A stretch of 64,000 nt of DNA from Flavobacterium reichenbachii (lineage in GTDB: Bacteria; Bacteroidota; Bacteroidia; Flavobacteriales; Flavobacteriaceae). The stretch's first letter is position 1. Every line of letters begins with the position of its first letter. A model generated the notes under the pieces. The model made no database searches. It worked only from the letters and a program-made list of their open reading frames with translations, and had not been told where the DNA came from. Below, piece by piece: positions 25,856 to 34,340 of the stretch. The position numbers were made by a program, and so were the translations under genes. The stretch covers positions 18,533 through 82,532 of the forward strand of contig NZ_MUHF01000008.1 of the NCBI RefSeq assembly GCF_002217435.1, in the 5' to 3' direction.

Positions 25856-25895
25856 AAATCGGGACAGAATTAGTTTTGTTCCGATTTCTTTTTTT
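25856..25895 (+). terminator. Rho-independent terminator
   Basis: Stem AAATCGGGACA / TGTTCCGATTT (one G-T pair) is followed by a T-rich run with one C, 67 bases after the hydrolase stop. Confidence 0.75.
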
Positions 25896-26008
25896 CTGTT
25901 TTTTAGGTTTGATTTTTATTTTGAAATTATTCTTTTCTTTATTTTCTGAACGTATTAAATCTTCATTGGAATCTTGCTGAATTGAATCAATTTTTAAAGT
26001 AATATACT

Positions 26009-26016
26009 TAACTTTG
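26009..26016 (+). promoter_or_regulatory. Bacteroidetes -7 promoter element
   Basis: TAACTTTG matches TAnnTTTG, 16 bases before the start of the serine hydrolase gene, leaving a very short leader. Confidence 0.55.
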
Positions 26017-26032
26017 GGAAACTTAAATCATA

Positions 26033-27142
26033 ATGAAAATTAAAATTTTTATTTTATTCATAGTAATTTTTTCTATTAATCTTGTTTTATCTCAAGACAA
26101 AAAGAAGGAAATTATTGATTGTCTGAAAAAAGAAATGGATGAAAAAAAAATTCCAGGCTGTCAGCTGGTGGTACTTAGAGATAATAAAATTTTATTATCT
26201 GAAGTACTTGGAACTGCTTCTCTGCCATTTTCAATACCTGTTAAAAAAAACACCATTTTTTCTATAAATTCTATTTCTAAAGTTTTTACTTCTGTTGCCG
26301 TAATGCAATTACAAGAACAAAATAAAATCAATATAAACGAACCTATTTCCCATTATATCGATTCTATCCCCGAAAATTGGAAAAAAATAACCATTAAACA
26401 ATTGATGAGCCACACATCTGGACTTCCAGACATCGAAGATGATAAAGGTTTGATTGGAAATAAGGGACAAGATTCTGCATGGTCCATTGTGAAAAAATTA
26501 CCCATGCAATATAAAGTGGGAGAAAAGTTTAATTATAATGCGACCAACTATTTTATTTTACAACGTATTATTGAAAAGTACAGCGGGACAACATTTGAAA
26601 AATTTGTTCGCAGAAATCAGTTTGATCCATTGGGAATAAAGCAGTTGTACTATGGAAATTCTTATGATGTAATTACCAACAAATGTCCCACTTATTCCTA
26701 TTATAATCAGGATCTTATAACCAATGAATATATAAAAGGCACCAAATTAAAGGAAACATATGAAGAATTCCCATCAAAAATGATCAGTGATGCCGGTGCT
26801 TTTACAACAGCCGAAGAAATGGCAAAATGGATAATTGGTCTTCAGTCTGGTAAACTTCTTAAAACAAATGAAGAAGTGGAGACCATTTGGGAACCTGTAA
26901 AACTGAACGATGGATCTTTTGATGGTTTTGGCGGACTTTTAAATGCGTATGCGTTGGGCTGGCCCGTAATTGTCCGTAAAAATCATCCAGCAGCTGCCTC
27001 TGTCGGCGGAGGCCGTGCAGCTTTTATTATTTATCCAAAAGATAATCTTACGATCATTCTTTTTTCTAATCTTACCGGTATTTTTCCAGAAGAAATCATT
27101 GAAAAAATAGCAAAAATTTACGTTCCGGATATAGGCAATTAA
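26033..27142 (+). CDS. Secreted serine hydrolase, class C beta-lactamase family
   Basis: The 369-aa protein has a Sec signal peptide (MKIKIFILFIVIF..VLSQ). The penicillin-binding/beta-lactamase fold starts near residue 25, with the nucleophile motif S80-I-S-K83. The second motif, usually Tyr-x-Asn, reads Tyr168-Asn-Ala here, so the Asn is displaced. The third motif region may be 'SVGGGRAAF' near the end. Members include esterases, D-aminopeptidases and true beta-lactamases; substrate is undetermined. Its stop is 2 bases from that of the convergent FAD protein gene. Confidence 0.85.
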   Translation: MKIKIFILFIVIFSINLVLSQDKKKEIIDCLKKEMDEKKIPGCQLVVLRDNKILLSEVLGTASLPFSIPVKKNTIFSINSISKVFTSVAVMQLQEQNKININEPISHYIDSIPENWKKITIKQLMSHTSGLPDIEDDKGLIGNKGQDSAWSIVKKLPMQYKVGEKFNYNATNYFILQRIIEKYSGTTFEKFVRRNQFDPLGIKQLYYGNSYDVITNKCPTYSYYNQDLITNEYIKGTKLKETYEEFPSKMISDAGAFTTAEEMAKWIIGLQSGKLLKTNEEVETIWEPVKLNDGSFDGFGGLLNAYALGWPVIVRKNHPAAASVGGGRAAFIIYPKDNLTIILFSNLTGIFPEEIIEKIAKIYVPDIGN

Positions 27143-27144
27143 CT

Positions 27145-28866
27145 TTATCCTTTTACGATCTCATCTACTATACGCTCAGAAGCCGCTTCACAGAAATCCA
27201 AACCAGAATAATCGGGATTAAAACCGCCTATATAAGGTACCGCCATAATATATATGTTTTTATTATAGGCACCGTATTGATCAATAATTTGGTAATTGTC
27301 ATTAATTGCTATTCCGGATACATGAAGAAAATAATCACCCTGAATATCTTTCTCGACAATTTTATTATTTTGTGTGAATGCATTCTGACCAGCTTCATCG
27401 GATTTAAATTTCAACCGAGCCGGACTAATGGCTTTCTGGGACAATAAACTTTTAAAAGGAAAATCATTATAGGACAAATGCGGCTGTCCAGCACAATCGA
27501 TAAATGTTTTATAAAAAACAGAATGATTTTCATTAGCATCGTCTGAGAATTTATAGAGAATACCTCCTTCATTTTGCGGTTCAATGGTACTATCTTCTCC
27601 AACCGGAATAAGATCTAATACTCCAGCTTGATGAAGCGCAAGAAGTTCCTCGCAGGATTTCTGAGGAACAAATGCAATTACAATAGAAATTAAAGGCATA
27701 AGAACTTTTTGAAGCCGCTGCATATCTTCTGCGGCAAAATATTTAGCCGGATGGTTCATTGCAAAACTAAGAACGGCAAGCATTTCTTTCCAATAAATTG
27801 ACTCTTGTCTTCTAATTGATTTTTCTGCCTGAGTGTATTCTGCTCTTAAAAGCTGAAATGGATCAAGGCGTTCACGAAGTTCCATCATATCAGCAACAAA
27901 TTCTTCAATTGAAAAATCTTTAATACGCTGATAAAATTCAGGATCCTTTTGGCGGAAGATTTCTTTAAAATCTTTTTCAAAAAGAAAATCAAGCGACAAA
28001 AATCCGTTGTTGTTTTTTTTGTGTATTTCTATTTCTTCCTGCGTCAATAAAAATTTATTAGAAAGATGTGAATCCTCCAGATGAAAACGCACTGCAGGAA
28101 GCAGACCGCTTCTGGAATGCATCATGATTTTAAACTCTGTACTTTCTGGAAACAATTCAAAATAAAGGTTTCCATCTGTTCCTTTTTCAAATACCCCGTT
28201 ATGTCTTGCAAGTGTTCTTACGGCATCTATCGCAGTTAAGGATGAACCTTTTACAGCAATAGCATGATTGATTTTCTGCAAAAGTTTCTGAGGCGGATAA
28301 GGCGCGTCAAAATAACCGGGTATAATGCCTTCATAACGTATCGGCCAGTTATGCCCCGTGCAGATAATGGCATAATCAAATTCTTTATTAATCTCATTTG
28401 AGGTTTCAATTCTTACAACAGCATTTTCTGTATCGTAACTAATATCGGTAACTGCAGTCTCAAAATGCACCGTCGTATTGATTTCTGCATCTTCGGCCAT
28501 TTTTCGCAGCAAATCAAATTGTCCTGCAAGGTAATATCCAAAGAGTAACCTCGGAAGTACCTTATATTCGTTAAATTGATCGGGATCAATTTTAAATCTT
28601 TGTAATAATTCAACAGGAGCAGTTTTTATCCATTCTGATATTGGTGTCACAATATGAGGCACTTCATTATCAGACACATTGGTTATATGCTCATCATTTG
28701 CTCCTTCCCTGCTGTAAGGCATTCCGGAGCCCAGTTCTGTTTTTCTCTCAAAAATATCAATCTCAAAATCATTTGCTCCAGATTCAATTAATCTTTTATA
28801 AGCAAAAAGTCCGCTTGGACCGCCGCCTAAAATTGCAATTCGTTTTATTTTACTTTTGATATTCAT
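27145..28866 (-). CDS. FAD/NAD(P)-binding protein
   Basis: The start at 28866 (MNIKSKIKRIAILGGG) places the dinucleotide-binding motif GGGPSG at residues 14-19, as expected; an ATG eight codons earlier is possible. The product of about 573 aa matches the FAD-NAD(P)-binding family (PF13454), with 'CTGHNWPIRYEG' in the middle and 'GFNPDYSGLDFCEA' near the end. Such proteins are predicted flavoprotein monooxygenases or oxidases of unknown substrate. It is cytoplasmic and transcribed away from a neighbouring HxlR repressor gene on the same strand (104 bases between), which may control it. Confidence 0.82.
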   Translation of the reverse strand: MNIKSKIKRIAILGGGPSGLFAYKRLIESGANDFEIDIFERKTELGSGMPYSREGANDEHITNVSDNEVPHIVTPISEWIKTAPVELLQRFKIDPDQFNEYKVLPRLLFGYYLAGQFDLLRKMAEDAEINTTVHFETAVTDISYDTENAVVRIETSNEINKEFDYAIICTGHNWPIRYEGIIPGYFDAPYPPQKLLQKINHAIAVKGSSLTAIDAVRTLARHNGVFEKGTDGNLYFELFPESTEFKIMMHSRSGLLPAVRFHLEDSHLSNKFLLTQEEIEIHKKNNNGFLSLDFLFEKDFKEIFRQKDPEFYQRIKDFSIEEFVADMMELRERLDPFQLLRAEYTQAEKSIRRQESIYWKEMLAVLSFAMNHPAKYFAAEDMQRLQKVLMPLISIVIAFVPQKSCEELLALHQAGVLDLIPVGEDSTIEPQNEGGILYKFSDDANENHSVFYKTFIDCAGQPHLSYNDFPFKSLLSQKAISPARLKFKSDEAGQNAFTQNNKIVEKDIQGDYFLHVSGIAINDNYQIIDQYGAYNKNIYIMAVPYIGGFNPDYSGLDFCEAASERIVDEIVKG

Positions 28867-28994
28867 TAAATTGAAAATTAAAATTTTCAATAAAAGTACA
28901 CACTGCTTTTATGCCCGGCTTACATAATATTTTCTAAAAGTTATAAAATACCTTTGATAAACTAATATTGTAAAGTTTAAATAACATCGTAATT

Positions 28995-29381
28995 CTATTC
29001 TTGATTTTCTTCTAAATCGGCTGCACTTTCAAATTTCTTAATAATCACTTTCCTCAAACGTTCCTGATTACCATCTCCCCAGCTTCCTAAAGCGCCTATT
29101 ACAGGAATCAGACTTTCGCCAAATTCAGTAAGACTATATTCAACTTTTGGCGGTACTACAGGATATATCTTCTTGACAACCAGTTCATGTTGTTCTAGTT
29201 CGTTCAACTGAATATTCAAAACCCTGCGAGAAGCGTCTGGTATTTTACGCTGTAATTGGCTTGGTCTTTTATGACCATCATTAATAAACCAAAGCAAACG
29301 TATCTTCCACTTTCCGTAAAGTACTTCACCAATCAGGTCAAGTCCGCAATTTAAGTTCGGTATTGTTTTTCTTTCATACAT
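28995..29381 (-). CDS. HxlR-family transcriptional regulator
   Basis: The 128-aa winged-helix protein has the HxlR hallmarks: 'LNCGLDLIGEVLYGKWKIRL', 'RPSQLQRKIPDASRRVLNIQ' and 'VVKKIYPVVPPKVEYSLTEF'. Cys13 near the N-terminus corresponds to the position of the redox or quinone-sensing cysteine in YodB-like members. It is divergent from the SDR gene, and a palindromic site lies between them. A repressor that senses electrophiles and controls the SDR gene is the usual arrangement. Confidence 0.9.
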   Translation of the reverse strand: MYERKTIPNLNCGLDLIGEVLYGKWKIRLLWFINDGHKRPSQLQRKIPDASRRVLNIQLNELEQHELVVKKIYPVVPPKVEYSLTEFGESLIPVIGALGSWGDGNQERLRKVIIKKFESAADLEENQE

Positions 29382-29454
29382 ATTGTAAAAGTAAACGTAT
29401 GCTCTGATTTATGCAATAGGGGAATAATTTATCCCTATCTGAATCGTAATTCCG

Positions 29455-29492
29455 TACTTGTGAGAAAGTTGCATACTTCTCAAATTTGTACA
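29455..29492. promoter_or_regulatory. Candidate HxlR operator in the divergent promoter
   Basis: Inverted repeat TGAGAA (29461-29466) and TTCTCA (29477-29482), set within a wider imperfect palindrome whose outer ends are both GTAC (29454-29457 and 29488-29491). A near-consensus -7 element, CAAATTTG at 29481-29488, overlaps its right side, so a bound regulator would block the SDR promoter. TACT and AGTT halves resemble the known YodB/HxlR-type sites. Confidence 0.5.
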
Positions 29493-29505
29493 AAAGAAAT
29501 CAATT

Positions 29506-30300
29506 ATGGAACATACACAAAATTATCAGAATGAGTTATCAGGTAAAATTGCTTTGGTAACTGGCGGAACAAAAGGAGCTGGAAGAGCCATTGCCGAACG
29601 TTTAAAAAATGCGGGAGCTAAAGTAATTATCAGCGCAAGAACACAACCCGAAAAACCAGATGAGGATTTGTATTTTATTTCGGCAAATCTAAGTAAACCA
29701 AAAGATGCCGATAAAGTTGCTTCAGAAATATATGAGAAATTCTGTAAGCTGGATATTCTTGTAAACAATCTTGGAAGCTCTGAAACTCCCGGCGGAGGAT
29801 TTGCTGTACTGACGAATCAGGATTGGGAACAAACCATACAAACCAATCTTCTGGCTCCAGTTCGGCTGGATAAGGTTTTTCTTCCTCAGATGATTGAAAG
29901 CAAAAGTGGAGTAATCATTCATATTGAATCGATTCAGGGAAAACTGCCTTTGTATGATTCTACTCTGCCCTATGCTGCCGCAAAAGCCGGATTAATCAAT
30001 TACAGTAAAGGTTTATCAAAAGAAGTATCTTCAAAAGGCGTACGTGTGCTAACCGTTTCTCCAGGCTGGATTATGACCGAAGCATCACAAAGAATGGTGG
30101 AACGCATTTCTCAAAGCAGTAATATATCTGTTGACGAGGCTGAAAAAAGCGTTATGGATGCCTTAGGCGGAATACCTTTCGGAAGGCCTGCCCAACCAGA
30201 AGAAGTCGCTGAACTTGTCGGATTTCTGGTTTCTCCAAGAGCAGGTTATCTGACCGGAACGGAGTTTATCATTGATGGAGGAACAGTTCCAACAGTATAA
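29506..30300 (+). CDS. Short-chain dehydrogenase/reductase (SDR)
   Basis: The 264-aa protein is a classical SDR: cofactor motif 'TGGTKGAGRA' (residues 19-28), 'NNLG' (87-90), catalytic Ser142, Tyr156 and Lys160 ('YAAAK'), and the C-terminal 'GYLTGTEFIIDGG'. The Arg after the second strand ('ISART') suggests NADP(H). Substrate is not predictable. It is divergent from hxlR, with a palindromic operator between, and is probably co-transcribed with the SnoaL-like gene 89 bases downstream. Confidence 0.92.
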   Translation: MEHTQNYQNELSGKIALVTGGTKGAGRAIAERLKNAGAKVIISARTQPEKPDEDLYFISANLSKPKDADKVASEIYEKFCKLDILVNNLGSSETPGGGFAVLTNQDWEQTIQTNLLAPVRLDKVFLPQMIESKSGVIIHIESIQGKLPLYDSTLPYAAAKAGLINYSKGLSKEVSSKGVRVLTVSPGWIMTEASQRMVERISQSSNISVDEAEKSVMDALGGIPFGRPAQPEEVAELVGFLVSPRAGYLTGTEFIIDGGTVPTV

Positions 30301-30389
30301 TTTTATTACAAGCAAAAAAAACAAAAGACTGATCTTAAACATACATCAGAGAATCAACAAGAAATTATTAATAATAAAACAGACAAATT

Positions 30390-30710
30390 ATGAACTTACC
30401 AGAAGTAATAAAAGAGTTAGTAAACGCTCAGAACGATTTTAACAGTACCGATTTTGCCAATTGTTTTTCTGAAACTGCAAAAGTATTTGATGAAGGCAAA
30501 AACTACACGGGCAAATCAGAAATAAAAACCTGGATAGAAAAAGCCACCAAAGAATATAATTCAGTAATGAAACCAATAGTTTTTGAAGGAAATACAGAGC
30601 AAGGCAGTTTAAAAACAGAAGTGTCAGGAACTTTTCCCGGAAGTCCTATTGTACTCACCTATAATTTGAAATTTGAAGATGGGCGCATTCAGTCCCTTAA
30701 GATTGACTAA
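30390..30710 (+). CDS. SnoaL/NTF2-like protein
   Basis: The 106-aa protein has the small cone-shaped NTF2/SnoaL-like fold pattern: an N-terminal helix with 'DFNSTDFANCFSETAKVFDEG', followed by 'GKSEIKTWIEKATKEY' and four strands ending 'FEDGRIQSLKID'. Such proteins bind small ligands or act as isomerases; specificity is unknown. It lies downstream of the SDR gene and is followed by a strong terminator, so both probably form one HxlR-controlled unit. Confidence 0.82.
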   Translation: MNLPEVIKELVNAQNDFNSTDFANCFSETAKVFDEGKNYTGKSEIKTWIEKATKEYNSVMKPIVFEGNTEQGSLKTEVSGTFPGSPIVLTYNLKFEDGRIQSLKID

Positions 30711-30754
30711 TGAGTGCAAAAATTGCCAGTGCTTATTAATTTGAAAAGAAAAAA

Positions 30755-30779
30755 AAAGAGCTGTGTTAAACAGCTCTTT
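30755..30779 (+). terminator. Bidirectional hairpin terminator
   Basis: Perfect 9-bp stem AAAGAGCTG / CAGCTCTTT with a 7-base loop, flanked by an A run on the left. It separates the SnoaL-like gene from the convergent M16 protease gene and could terminate both. Confidence 0.75.
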
Positions 30780-30866
30780 AGGTCTTTCAATTCTACAAAC
30801 TAACTAATTCAAAAGTTTTAAAATAAAAATTTATGAAAAACCACTATTATAATGCATTAAAAACCA

Positions 30867-33671
30867 TTACTTTCCTTTTGGTTTCATAACAACTTCTACT
30901 ACATTCGGATCAGCAAAAATATTTTTTGCATAATTCCTGATATCTTCAGCCGAAATACTGTTTACAACTTTTTCGTATGCTGTTTCATCGATTATTTTTT
31001 GGTTGTAAAAGGAATTATTAATCAGGGCGCTCAACCAGAAATTGTTTTTATTAATATTTTCTTTGTTGAGTTTCAAAACCGTATTTTTTATTGCTTTGAT
31101 GTCTTCGGCACTACTTGGATTTTTTTGGATTAATGCAATTTGATCGTATATAATTTTCAACAATTTAGCTGCTTTTTCAGGATCGCTGTCAAAACTAATT
31201 TCCATTGAAAAATTAGACGTTGGAAGTCTTTTAAACGAACTCGAAACATTTACGCCATAACTTCCGCCTTCTGATTCCCTGATGATCTCAAGGTATTTTT
31301 TAGACAATAATTCTTTTATAAAATACAACTTTAGATTATCTTCTAAACTATACGGAATTTCTTTGGTCATTCTGAGATAAATAGAAGCTTTTGGCACTGC
31401 CATATCACGTAAAATGGTGCTTTTGCTAATTCCGTTTTTTGGTGCAATCGGAATAGTTTTATACGACTCTAATTTATTTTTATCTGATGAAATGCTTCCA
31501 ATATACTGCTGTACTAATTCAAGCATATTATCCGGAAAATTCCCTACGAAGAAAAAATTAAAATCGGCAGCATTCTGAAAACGCTCTTTATAAATCTGAC
31601 GTGCTTTATTAAAGTCTAACTGACTCATGAATTTTTGATCAAAAATTGGCACTCTCACATTGCGATTGCTGTTAAGAAGCGAGATCGTATCTGTAAATAT
31701 TTTGTAATCATTTGTCAGGTTATTATCCAGCGAATTCTGAAGTTTTGTTACAATTTTTGCATATTGATTTTCATCAAATCTTGGATGTTCAAACTGAAGA
31801 TACAGCAATTGTAATAACGTTTCTACATCTTGTTTGCTGCTGTTTCCCTGAAATCCTTCCTGAATAGAATTGAGAGTTGGTTTTATAGCCGCATTTTTTC
31901 CCGTCAATTTATCCGTTAAAGCTTCAACATCAAAATTGCCAATTCCGGAATTATCAGATAAACTGATTGCGATTTGAGACGACGGAATATCTTCGGTTTT
32001 TATCAAAGAACTGCCTCCGTTACTGTATGCAGAAAATAAAACCTCGTCCTGAGATAAAGCCGTTTTGTATAAAACCACCGTCGCTCCGTTTTCTAAAACA
32101 TATTTTTTTGCGTTCGGAAGATCTTCTATTGCAGCTTCTTTTACTATTTTAGAACCTTTCAGCGTTTCTGAAATTAAGTTCTCTTCTACAGAACTTTCTT
32201 TGTAAGGTTCTAACGGAATTGTTTTTACAGCGGCAAGTATCTTTTCAAAAGCGGACTGCGTTGGGTAAACCACATTTTCTTTATCAGAACCTGTTACCGA
32301 TAAAAATACATTTTCGTTGGTTTGCAATTCTTTTACGGCCGCATTGATCTGCTCTAAAGTTATGGTGTTTAAACGTTTTTTAGTCTCTTCAAAACTTACT
32401 TTATCTTCTAGAAAAGGATCTGCTTTTAAGAAATAATAAGCCAATCCCATAGATAAATCATCGCTGTTTAGTTTGTCCTGATTTCGAAGTAAATTTTCAT
32501 AATAGCTTATGATTTCCTTTTTGTTTCTTTCGAATTCACTTTCAACAAAACCAAATCTTTTTGCTCTTTCAAATTCTGTCATCATTTCCAGAAAAGCCGC
32601 TTCCGTTTGTCCGTTTTTAGGCGACACATACAATCCAAAAGTATACTCTAATCTTGAAATTCCAGATTCTCCGGTTTGAATCGATAATGCTGCTTTATCT
32701 CCGTTTTTTAAATAATTCTGATAACGCCTGTTAAGCATATTAGCACATAAAGAATTAATTAATTGTTTTCGCTGCCAGGCATCGTCTTTTACTAACGGAT
32801 ATTTCTTTTTGAATGCCAAAGCAACATTCATCTGTCCTACTTCTTTATCTTTTGCAATTACAAAATCTAATTTTTTGTTTTCAGGAATTGACACATAATA
32901 ACGTTCTGCAGGATTTGCAGGCAGCTGAATGTCTGAGAACATGGCCGTAATTTTATTTTCGATCACTTTTGGATCAACATCTCCAACTACAACAATAGCC
33001 TGTAAATCTGGTCGATACCATTTTTTATAATATTCTTTAAGAGCATTATATTTGAAATTATTAATGATATTCAAATCTCCTATAACATCTCTGTCTGCAT
33101 ATTTTGAACCTTTGTAAAGTACTTTGTCCGTTTGAAGTCTTAATCTAAAATCAGCCGTTCTTCTGGTTCTCCATTCTTCACGAATGACTCCTCTTTCTGC
33201 ATCAATTTCTTTGTTATTTAAAGATAAAAAACCAGACCAGTCGTGTAAAACCAGTAAACAGGAATCTATTAATTTTTCGTCTTTTGCAGGAACATTACTC
33301 AGGTTATAAACCGTTTCATCTACATCTGTATAAGCATTTATATCGTCGCCAAAACGAACGCCTTTTTTCTCCAGCATGTTAATTATGCCTTTATCCGGAA
33401 AATTTTTAGTTCCGTTAAAAGCCATATGTTCCAGAAAATGAGCCAATCCGTTTTGATTGTCGTTTTCTAAAATGGCTCCAACATTCTGAACAAAATAAAA
33501 ACAGGCACGTTCTTTTGGCCATTCATTATGCAGTACATAATATTTCATTCCGTTTTTTAATTTTCCCGAGACAACCTCTTTATTCAGCGGAATTGTCGTC
33601 GAAAATTGGGCGGCGCTTTTAAATCCGATGAAAAGGAGAAAAAGCCAATATTTTGATTGAGAGATTTTCAT
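30867..33671 (-). CDS. M16-family zinc metallopeptidase (two-domain, secreted)
   Basis: The 934-aa protein has a signal peptide (to about residue 22) and the inverted zinc motif HFLEH (residues 78-82) in 'LAHFLEHMAFNG'. The third ligand Glu lies in 'EIDAERGVIREEW' near residue 158. A second, catalytically silent M16 half follows, as in pitrilysin/PqqL-type proteases. It would degrade short peptides in the periplasm. On the minus strand it follows dsbD and the SusCD-TlpA-hydrolase genes, separated from dsbD by a 669-base repeat region, so it may or may not belong to their transcript. Confidence 0.92.
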   Translation of the reverse strand: MKISQSKYWLFLLFIGFKSAAQFSTTIPLNKEVVSGKLKNGMKYYVLHNEWPKERACFYFVQNVGAILENDNQNGLAHFLEHMAFNGTKNFPDKGIINMLEKKGVRFGDDINAYTDVDETVYNLSNVPAKDEKLIDSCLLVLHDWSGFLSLNNKEIDAERGVIREEWRTRRTADFRLRLQTDKVLYKGSKYADRDVIGDLNIINNFKYNALKEYYKKWYRPDLQAIVVVGDVDPKVIENKITAMFSDIQLPANPAERYYVSIPENKKLDFVIAKDKEVGQMNVALAFKKKYPLVKDDAWQRKQLINSLCANMLNRRYQNYLKNGDKAALSIQTGESGISRLEYTFGLYVSPKNGQTEAAFLEMMTEFERAKRFGFVESEFERNKKEIISYYENLLRNQDKLNSDDLSMGLAYYFLKADPFLEDKVSFEETKKRLNTITLEQINAAVKELQTNENVFLSVTGSDKENVVYPTQSAFEKILAAVKTIPLEPYKESSVEENLISETLKGSKIVKEAAIEDLPNAKKYVLENGATVVLYKTALSQDEVLFSAYSNGGSSLIKTEDIPSSQIAISLSDNSGIGNFDVEALTDKLTGKNAAIKPTLNSIQEGFQGNSSKQDVETLLQLLYLQFEHPRFDENQYAKIVTKLQNSLDNNLTNDYKIFTDTISLLNSNRNVRVPIFDQKFMSQLDFNKARQIYKERFQNAADFNFFFVGNFPDNMLELVQQYIGSISSDKNKLESYKTIPIAPKNGISKSTILRDMAVPKASIYLRMTKEIPYSLEDNLKLYFIKELLSKKYLEIIRESEGGSYGVNVSSSFKRLPTSNFSMEISFDSDPEKAAKLLKIIYDQIALIQKNPSSAEDIKAIKNTVLKLNKENINKNNFWLSALINNSFYNQKIIDETAYEKVVNSISAEDIRNYAKNIFADPNVVEVVMKPKGK

Positions 33672-33703
33672 TTGATAATTATTATTGTTGAATTTTATTT
33701 TTT

Positions 33704-33993
33704 AAACACATAGTATGATAGGATTTAGATGCTCTAGAAAAGGCATTTGGAGTTATATTTAATTTTAACCGCAAAGTTCGCTAAGGTTTAATTTTACCTT
33801 ACGCATCGAAAACACATCCCGAAGTCTCGGGACGCAAAGCTAGATCAACACAAAGATTTGCGAACTTTATCAAACTTTGTCAAAGTTCAAAACTTTGACA
33901 AAGCTGACATTAACGTAAAGCTATGTGCGAAGAAACGAGTTTCTTTTTTATACTCTTCTTATTAAGAAAAAAAACCTATGCCTCTATGTGTTT
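33704..33993. repeat. Dispersed palindromic element, copy 4 (enlarged)
   Basis: Left end AAACACATAGTATGATAGG and right end CCTATGCCTCTATGTGTTT resemble the ends of the family. The inside is longer than in other copies (290 bases) and holds 'GAAACGAGTTTCTTTTTTATA', a small palindrome CCCGAAGTCTCGGG, and the palindrome 'CTTTGTCAAAGTT ... AACTTTGACAAAG'. It lies between the M16 protease and dsbD genes; the gap 33672-34340 contains only repeats. Confidence 0.7.
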
Positions 33994-34193
33994 AAAAAAC
34001 TTATTTTTTTTCAATTTGGGCTAAATTCTACACGCGGATTTATAGACCTTAAGGATTCTCAAACTTTGTCAAAGTTCAAAACTTTGACAAAGCTGAAATT
34101 AACGTAAAGCTATGTGTGGAGAAACGAGTTTCTCTTTTATACTCTTCTTACTAAGAAAAAAAACTATGCCTCTATGTGTTTAAAAAACTTATT
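33871..34193. repeat. Tandem duplication of 188-189 bp
   Basis: The block starting CAAACTTTGTCAAAGTTC at 33871 recurs at 34060 and is followed in both by 'AACGTAAAGCTATGTG', 'GAAACGAGTTTCT', 'TACTCTTCTTA' and 'CCTCTATGTGTTTAAAAAAC'. The second copy (34060-34181) is a partial copy of the dispersed element. Few mismatches suggest a recent duplication. Confidence 0.75.
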
Positions 34194-34218
34194 TTTTTCA
34201 ATTTAATCTAAATTTTTA

Positions 34219-34333
34219 CACGCGGATGAAAACTGATTCGCTATCACGAAAACGCGGATTTATGCAGTTTTAATGTTTATAGAAAAATCCGTTTTTATCA
34301 GCGTCTTTACGAAGTAAATCCGTTTCATACGTG
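34219..34333. repeat. Second type of palindromic repeat
   Basis: The sequence begins CACGCGGATGAAAACTGATT and ends AAATCCGTTTCATACGTG, so the outer parts are imperfect inverted repeats with CACG/CGTG ends. 'ACGCGGATTTAT' occurs both inside it (34252) and at 34033, outside it. It has no coding potential and lies just before the 3' end of dsbD. Confidence 0.5.
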
Positions 34334-34340
34334 TCCCAAA

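Noticed and set aside
33925-34107. Small open frame within the repeat region
   Set aside because: It consists of the dispersed palindromic repeat, recurs as another open frame at 36588, and has no protein-like pattern.
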